DNA from: an uncultured Bacteroidota bacterium
GTDB taxonomy: Bacteria; Bacteroidota; Bacteroidia; UKL13-3
NCBI GenBank assembly: GCA_903907885.1
Contig: CAIVPY010000575.1
Coordinates: forward strand, 1-7,404
DNA length: 7,404 nt
Direction: 5' to 3'
Of this stretch, positions 1-6,581 are shown piece after piece. Made by a program: the position numbers and the translations under genes. Each line of letters opens with the position of its first letter. Position 1 is the first letter of the stretch. The notes under the pieces were generated by a model that was given only the letters and a program-made list of their open reading frames with translations, made no database searches and was not told where the DNA came from.

Positions 1-1
1 A

Positions 2-1345
2 GAATATTTAACAGATATTACCACCTCACCTACTTACAACAAATTTAAAGATGATGTTTGGAAAGCATTAGATAGACTTCATAAAGTAGGACAAGTTTCA
101 CAAGATATTATTTCTAAACTACAATCAACCATGAAAAGCGGATTACTTAAGCATAGCAATATGTTTGAGAGTTTGCGATTCCGTTATTTCGGCCCTGTTG
201 ATGGGCACGATGTAAACCACATGGTAAAAATTTTTAATGATTTAAAGAAAATTCCGGGTCCTAAATTATTACATATTGTAACAGTAAAAGGTAAAGGTTA
301 TGCCCCTGCTGAAAAAGACCAAACCAAATGGCATGCCCCTGGTTTGTTTGATAAAGTTACGGGTGAAATCTATAAATCAATTCCATCAAAACCACTTCCT
401 CCTAAATATCAAGATGTTTTTGGACATACCTTGGTTGAATTGGCCGAAAAGAATGATAAAATTGTAGGTATTACCCCTGCAATGCCCTCTGGCAGTAGCA
501 TGAACATTATGATGAAAGCTATGCCAAAGCGTTCATTTGATGTAGGTATTGCCGAACAACATGCAGTTACTTTTTCGGCAGGTTTGGCAACTCAAGGCTT
601 GGTTCCATTTTGTAATATTTATTCAAGTTTTATGCAGCGTGCCTACGACCAAGTGGTGCATGATGTAGCTTTGCAAAAATTACATGTAGTTTTCTGCATG
701 GATAGAGCAGGTTTGGCAGGTGCAGATGGAGCTACGCATCATGGTATGATTGACATTCCATTTATGCGCTGTGTGCCCAATATGGTGGTAAGCGCTCCTA
801 TGAACGAGGAGGAACTTAGAAACCTAATGTACACAGCTCAATTGGATAAAAATGAAGGCCCTTTTTCCATTCGTTACCCTCGTGGTAATGGACAAATGCC
901 CGAATGGAAAACACCATTTGCTGAAATTGAAATAGGTAAGGGAAGAATGCTTACAGAAGGGGAGGAGTTGGCTATCCTATCATTTGGTACAGCAGGTAAT
1001 TTAGCAGCATCGGCTATTGAAATTCTTAAAGAAAAAGGAATTTATGTTGGTCATTACGATATGCGTTTTGTAAAACCACTAGATGAAAGTTTACTTCACG
1101 ATATTTTTGCTAAATACAAGAAAATACTAACCATTGAAGACGGAACGATAGTGGGCGGTTTTGGTAGTGCTATACTTGAATTTATGGCTGAACATAATTA
1201 TACTGCTGAGTTAAAAAGATTGGGTATGCCAGACGCTTATATAGAGCATGGTGAACAGCCAGAATTATATGCAGAATGTGGTTTTGATGCTAAGTCTATT
1301 AGCAAAGCGGTAAAGGCTATGTTAAAGATAAAGGTATTAGCCTAA
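2..1345 (+). CDS. dxs: 1-deoxy-D-xylulose-5-phosphate synthase, C-terminal part (5' end outside window)
   Basis: The enzyme joins pyruvate and glyceraldehyde 3-phosphate, using thiamine diphosphate, to give 1-deoxy-D-xylulose 5-phosphate. This is the first step of the MEP isoprenoid pathway and also feeds thiamine and pyridoxal synthesis; it is cytosolic. The frame is open from base 2, so the ATG at 131 is internal. About 447 residues are present out of roughly 630-640 usual for the family. Seen in order: the end of the N-terminal ThDP domain with YFGPVDGHD (about 185-215); the pyrimidine-binding domain with DVGIAEQHAVTF, whose Glu codon at 554 corresponds to the catalytic glutamate; DRAGLAGADGATHHG (about 701-745); RYPRGNG (about 875-895); and a transketolase C-terminal domain from about 930 to the TAA at 1343. 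It converges on nadC with only 4 bases between the stop codons. No frameshift is seen. Identity is near certain. Confidence 0.97.
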   Translation, partial: EYLTDITTSPTYNKFKDDVWKALDRLHKVGQVSQDIISKLQSTMKSGLLKHSNMFESLRFRYFGPVDGHDVNHMVKIFNDLKKIPGPKLLHIVTVKGKGYAPAEKDQTKWHAPGLFDKVTGEIYKSIPSKPLPPKYQDVFGHTLVELAEKNDKIVGITPAMPSGSSMNIMMKAMPKRSFDVGIAEQHAVTFSAGLATQGLVPFCNIYSSFMQRAYDQVVHDVALQKLHVVFCMDRAGLAGADGATHHGMIDIPFMRCVPNMVVSAPMNEEELRNLMYTAQLDKNEGPFSIRYPRGNGQMPEWKTPFAEIEIGKGRMLTEGEELAILSFGTAGNLAASAIEILKEKGIYVGHYDMRFVKPLDESLLHDIFAKYKKILTIEDGTIVGGFGSAILEFMAEHNYTAELKRLGMPDAYIEHGEQPELYAECGFDAKSISKAVKAMLKIKVLA

Positions 1346-1349
1346 TAAT

Positions 1350-2210
1350 TTATATACTTACTCTTAAACTTAAATCAATGCTTTTTGAAGAGTGGGTAAG
1401 TGCACCTATTGAAATATAATCAACACCTGCTTTTGCAAATTGTGTGATTGTTTCGCGGGTAATGCCACCCGAAGCCTCTGTTTCATATTTCCCATCAATA
1501 AGTTTCACTGCTTCGGCAATCATTTCCGGTACAAAATTATCCAACATAATCCGGTGAATGCCACCAATGGCTAAAACTTGTTTCACTTCATCAAGGCTTC
1601 TGGTTTCTATTTCTATTTTTAAATCCAGCTTGTTTTTTGCTAAGTATTCTTTAGTTCTTGAAATGGCTTCAGAAATACCACCAGCAAAATCAATGTGATT
1701 GTCTTTGATCATTATCATGTCATACAATCCTATTCTGTGATTTTCTGATCCGCCCAGTTTTACAGCATATTTTTCAAGCAATCTTAAGCCTGGAGTTGTT
1801 TTACGAGTGTCTAAAACTTTGGTATGGTAGCCCGAAAGTAAAGTGCTAATTTCTTTGCTTTGGGTAGCAATTCCGCTCAAGCGTTGCATAAAGTTTAAAA
1901 CCAATCTTTCGGCAGTTAATATGCTTTGGGGACTGCCTTTTACGTGAAATATAATGTCGCCAAATTTAATAGCATCACCATCTTTTAGATGTGGGTTGAA
2001 AACCAATTTGCTATCTATTTTATTAAAAATAAAGGCTGCTAATTCTATTCCTGCAATCACACCATCTTGTTTGGCAACGCAATAAGCTTCTTTAACAATG
2101 TCATTGTCGATGCAAGCTAACGAAGTATGGTCGCCATCACCAATATCTTCTCTGATGGCAATATCTATTAATTCAAGAATGTCGGGATTACTAAACAATG
2201 GTTTAAACAT
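1350..2210 (-). CDS. nadC: Nicotinate-nucleotide pyrophosphorylase (quinolinate phosphoribosyltransferase)
   Basis: NadC converts quinolinate and PRPP to nicotinate mononucleotide, CO2 and pyrophosphate in de novo NAD synthesis; it is cytosolic and normally dimeric. At 286 residues it is full length for the family. Family motifs seen: REDIGDGDHTS (20-30) in the N-terminal domain; ERLVLNFMQRLSGIAT (101-116); TRKTTPGLR (135-143) and GGSENHRIGLYDMIMIKDNH (153-172), carrying the basic substrate- and PRPP-binding residues; IEIETRSL (199-206); LDNF (223-226) and SGGI (247-250), which line the barrel active site; and ISIGALTHS near the C-terminus. The ATG at 2210 gives the expected N-terminus. It lies 52 bases downstream of the DUF4783-like gene on the same strand, so the two probably share a transcript. 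Its stop faces dxs, 4 bases away. Confidence 0.97.
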   Translation of the reverse strand: MFKPLFSNPDILELIDIAIREDIGDGDHTSLACIDNDIVKEAYCVAKQDGVIAGIELAAFIFNKIDSKLVFNPHLKDGDAIKFGDIIFHVKGSPQSILTAERLVLNFMQRLSGIATQSKEISTLLSGYHTKVLDTRKTTPGLRLLEKYAVKLGGSENHRIGLYDMIMIKDNHIDFAGGISEAISRTKEYLAKNKLDLKIEIETRSLDEVKQVLAIGGIHRIMLDNFVPEMIAEAVKLIDGKYETEASGGITRETITQFAKAGVDYISIGALTHSSKSIDLSLRVSI

Positions 2211-2262
2211 GCAGCAAAATAAATGTTTTTTTGGAAAGAGAGGGGATAATTATCGAGTTGGG

Positions 2263-2643
2263 TTATTCTTTCTCGAACCTTAATTCGTGGATAAGCAATC
2301 CATTTCCCGCATCTTTCATAAAAATATAAACACGATATTTCATTCCATTCGATTCGTAAACGGCTATGGCATATTTAGCTCCTTGGGCGGCAGCACCTCT
2401 GTGTTGAATAACTATAGATTTGGCGGGGTTTTGGTTGAAAAAATTCTTTATCATCATCTCGGCTTGCTGACGGCTATACATACCTTCATTTTCTATCAAG
2501 GTCAATTCTACATTGGTATTCATCATTTTCGAAATGCTTGATGAATTAGATGATTTCATAAACCCAATAACATCATCAAACGAATCGGCTTTGGATATAA
2601 AAGGTATGAGTATGGCTAAAAAAAGAAGTTTTATGGTTTTCAT
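2263..2643 (-). CDS. Small exported DUF4783-like protein upstream of nadC
   Basis: This is a 126-residue protein of unknown function. The N-terminus MKTIKLLFLAILIPFISKA is a clear Sec signal peptide, with likely cleavage after Ala19, so the mature protein (about 107 residues) should be periplasmic or membrane-associated. There is no lipobox Cys. The rest (SFDDVIGFMKSSNSSSISKM, then QAEMMIKNFFNQNPAKS, and a closing GNGLLIHELRFEKE) fits from memory the DUF4783 family of Bacteroidota, which has a compact NTF2-like alpha+beta pattern. I recall this family next to nadC in other Bacteroidota, which agrees with the 52-base spacing here, but no metabolic link to NAD synthesis is shown. The ATG at 2643 is chosen because it gives the complete signal peptide. 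Family call is likely; function is unknown. Confidence 0.8.
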   Translation of the reverse strand: MKTIKLLFLAILIPFISKADSFDDVIGFMKSSNSSSISKMMNTNVELTLIENEGMYSRQQAEMMIKNFFNQNPAKSIVIQHRGAAAQGAKYAIAVYESNGMKYRVYIFMKDAGNGLLIHELRFEKE

Positions 2644-2659
2644 GACAACAAATATTAAC

Positions 2660-2667
2660 CAAAATTA
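2660..2667 (-). promoter_or_regulatory. Possible Bacteroidota -7 element for the DUF4783-like/nadC unit
   Basis: On the minus strand this reads TAATTTTG, an exact match to the Bacteroidota -7 consensus TAnnTTTG. It lies 16 bases before the ATG at 2643, leaving a short leader. The nearest upstream TTTG is only about 12 bases away, closer than the usual -33 spacing, so this is a weak call. Confidence 0.3.
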
Positions 2668-2735
2668 TGCCAAATACTACAAAATAGAGATGATTTTTGT
2701 ATTAGTGGTGGCGAATCAATTTTCGCACTTACTAA

Positions 2736-2766
2736 ATGCCTTGCAGGTGCATCACCTGCAAGGCAT
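2736..2766 (-). terminator. Perfect 14-bp hairpin after the T9SS remnant, likely terminator
   Basis: The arms ATGCCTTGCAGGTG (2736-2749) and CACCTGCAAGGCAT (2753-2766) are exactly complementary around a 3-base loop. The structure begins 7 bases beyond the stop codon of the minus-strand T9SS remnant and before the DUF4783-like gene, where a terminator would sit. On the minus strand only TTTAG follows, so there is no good T tract. It could instead be a dispersed palindromic repeat or an RNA-stabilising hairpin. Confidence 0.5.
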
Positions 2767-2773
2767 CAATCCG

Positions 2774-3293
2774 TTACTCTATTATCAATTTCATCACAGA
2801 TGATTTGTTGTTATCTGTGTTTTTGATTTGTATCAAGTAAGCCCCAGCTTTTAGCTCATCTTTTTGTATTGTCAGTTCTTTGCCTTTGAATGGCTTGTAG
2901 GTTCGTAAGTTTTTTCCGCTTACATCACTTATTTGCACCTGCCATGAAGCTTCATTGGCTAGTTCCAACAAGGCATAACTACTTGTTGGGTTTGGATAGA
3001 GTTTTATGTCATCTCTGCCCATTTCTACTATGCCCGATTTTACAAAGGTATAATCCAATGAACTATCTGAACAGCCAAAGCTATTGCTTACTTTCACCCT
3101 GTATAAACCATCTTGTGATGCTATATAACTTTGGGCATTGGCACTTGGAATGTTATTACCATTTAAATACCAATGGTATTGAGCGGCAGTTACGGTTGAT
3201 GTTAAAGTATCTCCATTGGTGTTAATATTTGGTTTGCTTGGTCTTTGCCATTCAATGGCTAAAAGGCTGACCCTACTACAAGTTTTAGCTATT
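2774..3293 (-). pseudogene. 3' remnant of a T9SS-secreted protein (Ig/PKD-like domain plus type A sorting domain)
   Basis: The open frame runs from an ATG at 3400 (inside the restriction gene, different frame) to the stop at 2774. Only the part below about 3245 looks like real protein. Counting from that ATG, residues about 55-118 (PSKPNINTNG, YHWYLNGNNI, DGLYRVKVSNSFGC) resemble the Ig/PKD-like repeats of Bacteroidota surface proteins. Residues about 130-208, starting at IKLYPNPTS and ending SSVMKLIIE, are a typical type A T9SS C-terminal sorting domain, which directs secretion through the type IX system and attachment at the cell surface. No signal peptide or N-terminal catalytic region is present: the sequence upstream is the end of the MmeI-like gene. 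With no export signal it should be non-functional. The break lies between about 3245 and 3293. No 5' half appears elsewhere in the window, so it was either deleted or moved beyond the window; a misassembly is also possible. Confidence 0.8.
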
Positions 3294-6083
3294 TTATTCG
3301 TCAGGAAACATACCTGATGTATAAGTTTCGTATAATTCAAATAAAAATTCAATTCGTTTGGGCTCTGTGGTAAAAGGAGTGTCTCGATAACTTTTGTCAA
3401 CTAACTTGTCAAGTTGCTGGTGTGCTTTTAAAAGGTCGTTTGGCATTAATGAGGGGTTGTATAAGTCAGCTAACGAACTTCCCTTTACAATATATGTCTG
3501 TCTTATATCTAAAATTTGTTGAGCTGCTTTTTCAATAACCTCTTTTTTCTTTTTAGGAATTCCGCTCGGCCACGGGAAATTATTGTAAACAATTTCATTA
3601 CTGTATCTGTAATCACTTTTCAAACGTCCGCAAACATATCTTACCCATGTCATATGCATAGCTGAAGTTAATACTCCAAAATTATATAATGAGGCATTAT
3701 GTATTAAACTGCAAGAATTATTAGCTACGGATTTCTTATCAATAAAATCGAAAGGAATATAATAACGATTTTCAGAACTGGTCAAAGGAACAAAAATATA
3801 ATCTGAATTAGGCTGTCTAATTTCACCGAATAAGTAAGGTGTAGCAGCTAATTTATTGGTTGCAGTACGGTCGCTTTTTTCACGATGCTTTTTCACTTCT
3901 TGAACTCTTTTATAAACTAAGCTCAGTTTTTTTAATTCCGTTGGTTGAATTCCTATTAACCAAAGGCACCATCTTGTTTTACCATTAAGATATTCATGTG
4001 AACTGATAAGCTTTCGTATCCATTTTTTTGCTGCTGGCTCTGCTTTAATAAGTTCTCTCTTTTCTTCATCTGCTAAGAGCAAGTGGCCGCCATCATTTGG
4101 CATACTTCCAAAAGATATTTCTGGAACGCTGCATATTGGAGTTCTTCTTTTTAAAATTGTAGTATCATTTCCTTGAACAAGGTATGGGTTGATGTTTCTA
4201 ACTTTTGATTTTGTTGGTTCACCTTTTATATTACTGTATTCAAACACAAATTTCTCCTTAATATTTTCCTTGCCAAACCCAATTACAACACAATGGACAG
4301 CTGCCACTCCTTCTGCTTCATTGTGCCATTTAAAAGTTTGGTGTGCAAACTGAATTTTTACTTTGTAGTTCTTAAATAACTCGTTCCACAAAATACCAGT
4401 TTGCTCTCCTTGTGCAATACTATTTGTGCTTACTAATGCAGTCCTTGTAGTTGTATGCTTTTTCATATATTCTGCTGATTTTATATACCAGCAAGCAACA
4501 TAATCTAAAACACCAGAGCCGTTTACACCGTTAAAAATTTTAGCAATATCTTTTTTCTGTTCTTCTGTTTGATATTGTTTGCCAACAAAAGGCGGGTTAC
4601 CCAAAATATAATTAAAAACAATTTCTGCTTCTCCTTTGCCTTTTACAAACTTTTGTTTTGCTGCCCAATTTATGTGTAGTGAATTTTCATTTTTTATAAT
4701 TGCTGCTTCGTGCAAAGGTATTGTTGGAACAGCTTTTCCAAATTCACTCTCCAAACGCATATTCATTTGATGCTGTGTTAACCACATAGCAACTTCTGCA
4801 ATCATAGCAGATGTTGGGTCTATCTCATAGCCATAAAAATTACTTAAAGGCACATTGCTTAAAACGCTTGAATCAGTAATAAGCTGCACTCCTCTTTTAT
4901 ATTTTTTTCTAATTATTTCTATATCTAGTAATCTTAATTCTCGGTATGTAACAACAAGGAAATTACCACAGCCACAAGCGGGGTCTAAAAAAGTAAGTTC
5001 GTTAAGTTGCTTTCTAAAATTTTCTAAAGATTTTTGACTTGATTTTATAGCATCAAACTCTTCTTGCAATTTGTCAAGAAATAAAGGACGAACAACTCTT
5101 AAAATATTTTTCTCGGAAGTGTAATGAGCTCCTAAGGTTCTTCTTTCTTCATTGTTCATTACAGCTTGAAATAATGAGCCAAAAATTACAGGTGATATGT
5201 CAGACCAATCATAAGCACAGCAATCAAGCAATGCGTCTCTTAAAGCATTGGTTGTTGGTGGAACTTTATTTAGTTTGATGTCAAATAAGTCACCATTTAC
5301 ATAAGGGAATTTATTAAGATCTTTGTTTGTTGCTTTTCTTGATTTTACTGGCGTGTTAAGTGTTTCAAATAATGCTAGTAAATGGTCGCCAAGAGTTTTG
5401 CCAGTTGTCTTTTCGCGAATGTAGTTTTCAAATTGTTTCTTATCAAAAATTCCTGTGTCTTCTGCAAAAAGACAAAATAAAATTCGTGCTAATAAAATTG
5501 AAATGTCTGTTGAGCTATAACCCTTCCTTTCAATGGCATCATACACATTTGCAATTCGTCTTGCTGCTTCTTGGTTTGCCTTTTCTTCGTCAGATTCCAA
5601 ACGATTGGCAAACTCAATGAAAAAAGTAAATTCGTCTAATTTTGTTGCAAGTTGTTCTAAAGGGACTTCAACAAGGTAGTTTATTTTTACCTTGTTTGTC
5701 TTACTTACTAATACTTCATATTTTTTTATTCGTTTAAAATTCATCAGCATAATGAACTGTGGTCGCTGATGTTCAAGTAAATTTTCAATATACTCCTCCG
5801 CTTGTATAAGTGTTTTCTCCCAGTGTTTAGGATTGTCTAAGTGAGCAGATTTTGACTCAATAATTAATTTACCCGACCAAAATAAGTCAGCAAAACCAGT
5901 TCCAGTTTCGTCTTTCTTTTGAATGGGCTTTTCAAATTGTGCCAAATTTTTTCTGTCAAGTCCGAAGATTTGAAAAAATTCGTTTGTGAAAGTTTGTGCT
6001 TCCGCTCTTTCAGCCTTTGTTCCACGCCATCGAAGTATAAAAGCCTCTGCGTTTTCACGCATTTCTCTATTTATTATTGCCAT
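3294..6083 (-). CDS. MmeI-like type IIL restriction-modification enzyme (nuclease and adenine methyltransferase in one chain)
   Basis: At 929 residues this is full length for the MmeI family (MmeI is about 919). Such enzymes methylate adenine on one strand of an asymmetric site and cut about two helical turns away, protecting against foreign DNA with one polypeptide. Seen in order: an N-terminal PD-(D/E)XK nuclease with D66, then E76-S-K78 (DLFWSGKLIIESK), matching the D-x9-ExK spacing I recall for MmeI; a helical linker about 165-345 (RRTLGAHYTSEKNIL at 314-328); a class I SAM methyltransferase with motif I LDPACGCGNF (366-375) and catalytic motif IV NPPF (496-499); a target-recognition region about 620-835 with ISFGSMPNDGGHLLL (656-670) and NEIVYNNFPWP (829-839); and a helical C-terminus. 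M1 is preferred over M8 because MmeI also starts about 10 residues before the equivalent helix. All catalytic motifs are intact, so it is probably active. The recognition site cannot be read from sequence by eye. No separate methylase or regulator gene accompanies it, as expected for this type. Confidence 0.93.
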   Translation of the reverse strand: MAIINREMRENAEAFILRWRGTKAERAEAQTFTNEFFQIFGLDRKNLAQFEKPIQKKDETGTGFADLFWSGKLIIESKSAHLDNPKHWEKTLIQAEEYIENLLEHQRPQFIMLMNFKRIKKYEVLVSKTNKVKINYLVEVPLEQLATKLDEFTFFIEFANRLESDEEKANQEAARRIANVYDAIERKGYSSTDISILLARILFCLFAEDTGIFDKKQFENYIREKTTGKTLGDHLLALFETLNTPVKSRKATNKDLNKFPYVNGDLFDIKLNKVPPTTNALRDALLDCCAYDWSDISPVIFGSLFQAVMNNEERRTLGAHYTSEKNILRVVRPLFLDKLQEEFDAIKSSQKSLENFRKQLNELTFLDPACGCGNFLVVTYRELRLLDIEIIRKKYKRGVQLITDSSVLSNVPLSNFYGYEIDPTSAMIAEVAMWLTQHQMNMRLESEFGKAVPTIPLHEAAIIKNENSLHINWAAKQKFVKGKGEAEIVFNYILGNPPFVGKQYQTEEQKKDIAKIFNGVNGSGVLDYVACWYIKSAEYMKKHTTTRTALVSTNSIAQGEQTGILWNELFKNYKVKIQFAHQTFKWHNEAEGVAAVHCVVIGFGKENIKEKFVFEYSNIKGEPTKSKVRNINPYLVQGNDTTILKRRTPICSVPEISFGSMPNDGGHLLLADEEKRELIKAEPAAKKWIRKLISSHEYLNGKTRWCLWLIGIQPTELKKLSLVYKRVQEVKKHREKSDRTATNKLAATPYLFGEIRQPNSDYIFVPLTSSENRYYIPFDFIDKKSVANNSCSLIHNASLYNFGVLTSAMHMTWVRYVCGRLKSDYRYSNEIVYNNFPWPSGIPKKKKEVIEKAAQQILDIRQTYIVKGSSLADLYNPSLMPNDLLKAHQQLDKLVDKSYRDTPFTTEPKRIEFLFELYETYTSGMFPDE

Positions 6084-6240
6084 TATTTCTGTCTAAATAT
6101 GAAGTTTAAATATAGTCAAAATTGTTGTTGTTTTATGTGATGTGGGAAATTTGTTGCCAACATTTCTTATTTTCAAAAAAAGCGAGGAATCCAACAGCAC
6201 CAAAATTTTCTGTTTTTTATCAGTTTTTCTGGTTTTCATG
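6084..6240. other. AT-rich intergenic spacer without recognisable gene
   Basis: This spacer lies between the divergent starts of the MmeI-like gene and the hairpin array. Open frames crossing it run on into the repeats and show no family resemblance. On the minus strand TATATTTA (6107-6114) is one base off the Bacteroidota -7 consensus TAnnTTTG and could serve the restriction gene, but no properly spaced -33 TTG is seen. No remnant of the missing 5' half of the T9SS gene is visible here. Confidence 0.5.
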
Positions 6241-6494
6241 GTATCCATCGAGGCCTATTTGTTGTTGCACCATGCAGCAGAGAATTCCGTCTGCGGTTTT
6301 TCTTCCTGCACCATGCAGCAAAGAATACCATCTGCGGTTTTTGTTGCTGCACCATGCGGCAGCAAATTCCATACGTGGTATTTGTTCCTGCACCATGCAG
6401 CAAAGAATTCCATATGTGGTATTTGTTGCTGCAGATTGCAGCAGAGAATTCCATCTGTGGTATTAGCTAATGCACTTTGCAGCAGCTAATACCA
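6241..6494. repeat. Tandem array of six 41-bp hairpin units
   Basis: Six units repeat with an exact 41-base period. Hairpin centres are at 6271, 6312, 6353, 6394, 6435 and 6476. Each unit is two 17-nt arms around a 3-base loop (CCA in units 1-4, GAT in unit 5, CTT in unit 6; unit 1 is the leftmost), joined by a 4-base linker: TCTG, TCTG, TACG, TATG, TCTG. The core is TTGCTGCA-CCA-TGCAGCAA; the arm ends are TGGTATT on the left and GAATtCCA or GAATACCA on the right. In units 2-6, 12-15 of 17 positions form Watson-Crick pairs, plus some G-T pairs. Unit 1 is degenerate in its outer arm. There are no variable spacers, so this is not CRISPR, and 41 is not a multiple of 3, so the open frames through it are not a repeat protein. 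It may act as structured RNA, as protein-binding DNA, or be a REP-like element. It ends 87 bases before the DUF6261-like start codon. Confidence 0.9.
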
Positions 6495-6495
6495 A

Positions 6496-6510
6496 GCAAA
6501 AGTTTTGCTC
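6496..6510. repeat. Short palindrome AGCAAAA-G-TTTTGCT next to the hairpin array
   Basis: The arms AGCAAAA (6496-6502) and TTTTGCT (6504-6510) are perfectly complementary. The palindrome begins one base after the last 41-bp unit but has a different sequence. It could be an edge element of the array, an operator, or an unrelated short inverted repeat. Confidence 0.45.
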
Positions 6511-6581
6511 ATCACATGGCGCGCGCATTTTTTTTGTTCAATTTTTTTTTGTTTCATTTGTTATACTAAAAAAACAAAAAT

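Noticed and set aside
366..375. Listed by residue number in the MmeI-like protein: Cys in place of Ser in motif I (DPACGCGNF) as a possible inactivating change
   Set aside because: As I recall, GCG is common in MmeI-like methyltransferases, so it is not evidence of loss of function.
2208..2218. CATGCAGCAAA at the nadC start matches part of the right arm of the 41-bp repeat
   Set aside because: It is an 11-base match with no palindromic partner, overlapping the nadC start codon; chance is likely.
2890..3225. 111-codon plus-strand open frame antisense to the T9SS remnant
   Set aside because: It is a shadow of the minus-strand coding sequence and has no family resemblance.
5864..6140. Small frames overlapping the start of the MmeI-like gene
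   Set aside because: They lie inside or across a full-length gene with clear motifs and show no independent support.
6122..6489. Open frames of 114, 115 and 72 codons across the 41-bp array, on both strands, with repeated Cys/His-rich peptides
   Set aside because: The period is not a multiple of 3, so each frame cycles through phases. Openness comes from the repeat itself, several frames are open at once, and there is no recognisable protein pattern.
6241..6494. CRISPR array
   Set aside because: Only 4-base, near-constant linkers separate the hairpins; there are no unique spacers and no cas genes in the window.
6562..6567. TATACT as a promoter element for the DUF6261-like gene
   Set aside because: The nearest usable TTTG (6533-6536) is about 25 bases away, and the sequence does not fit TAnnTTTG; low-complexity A/T makes a match uninformative.
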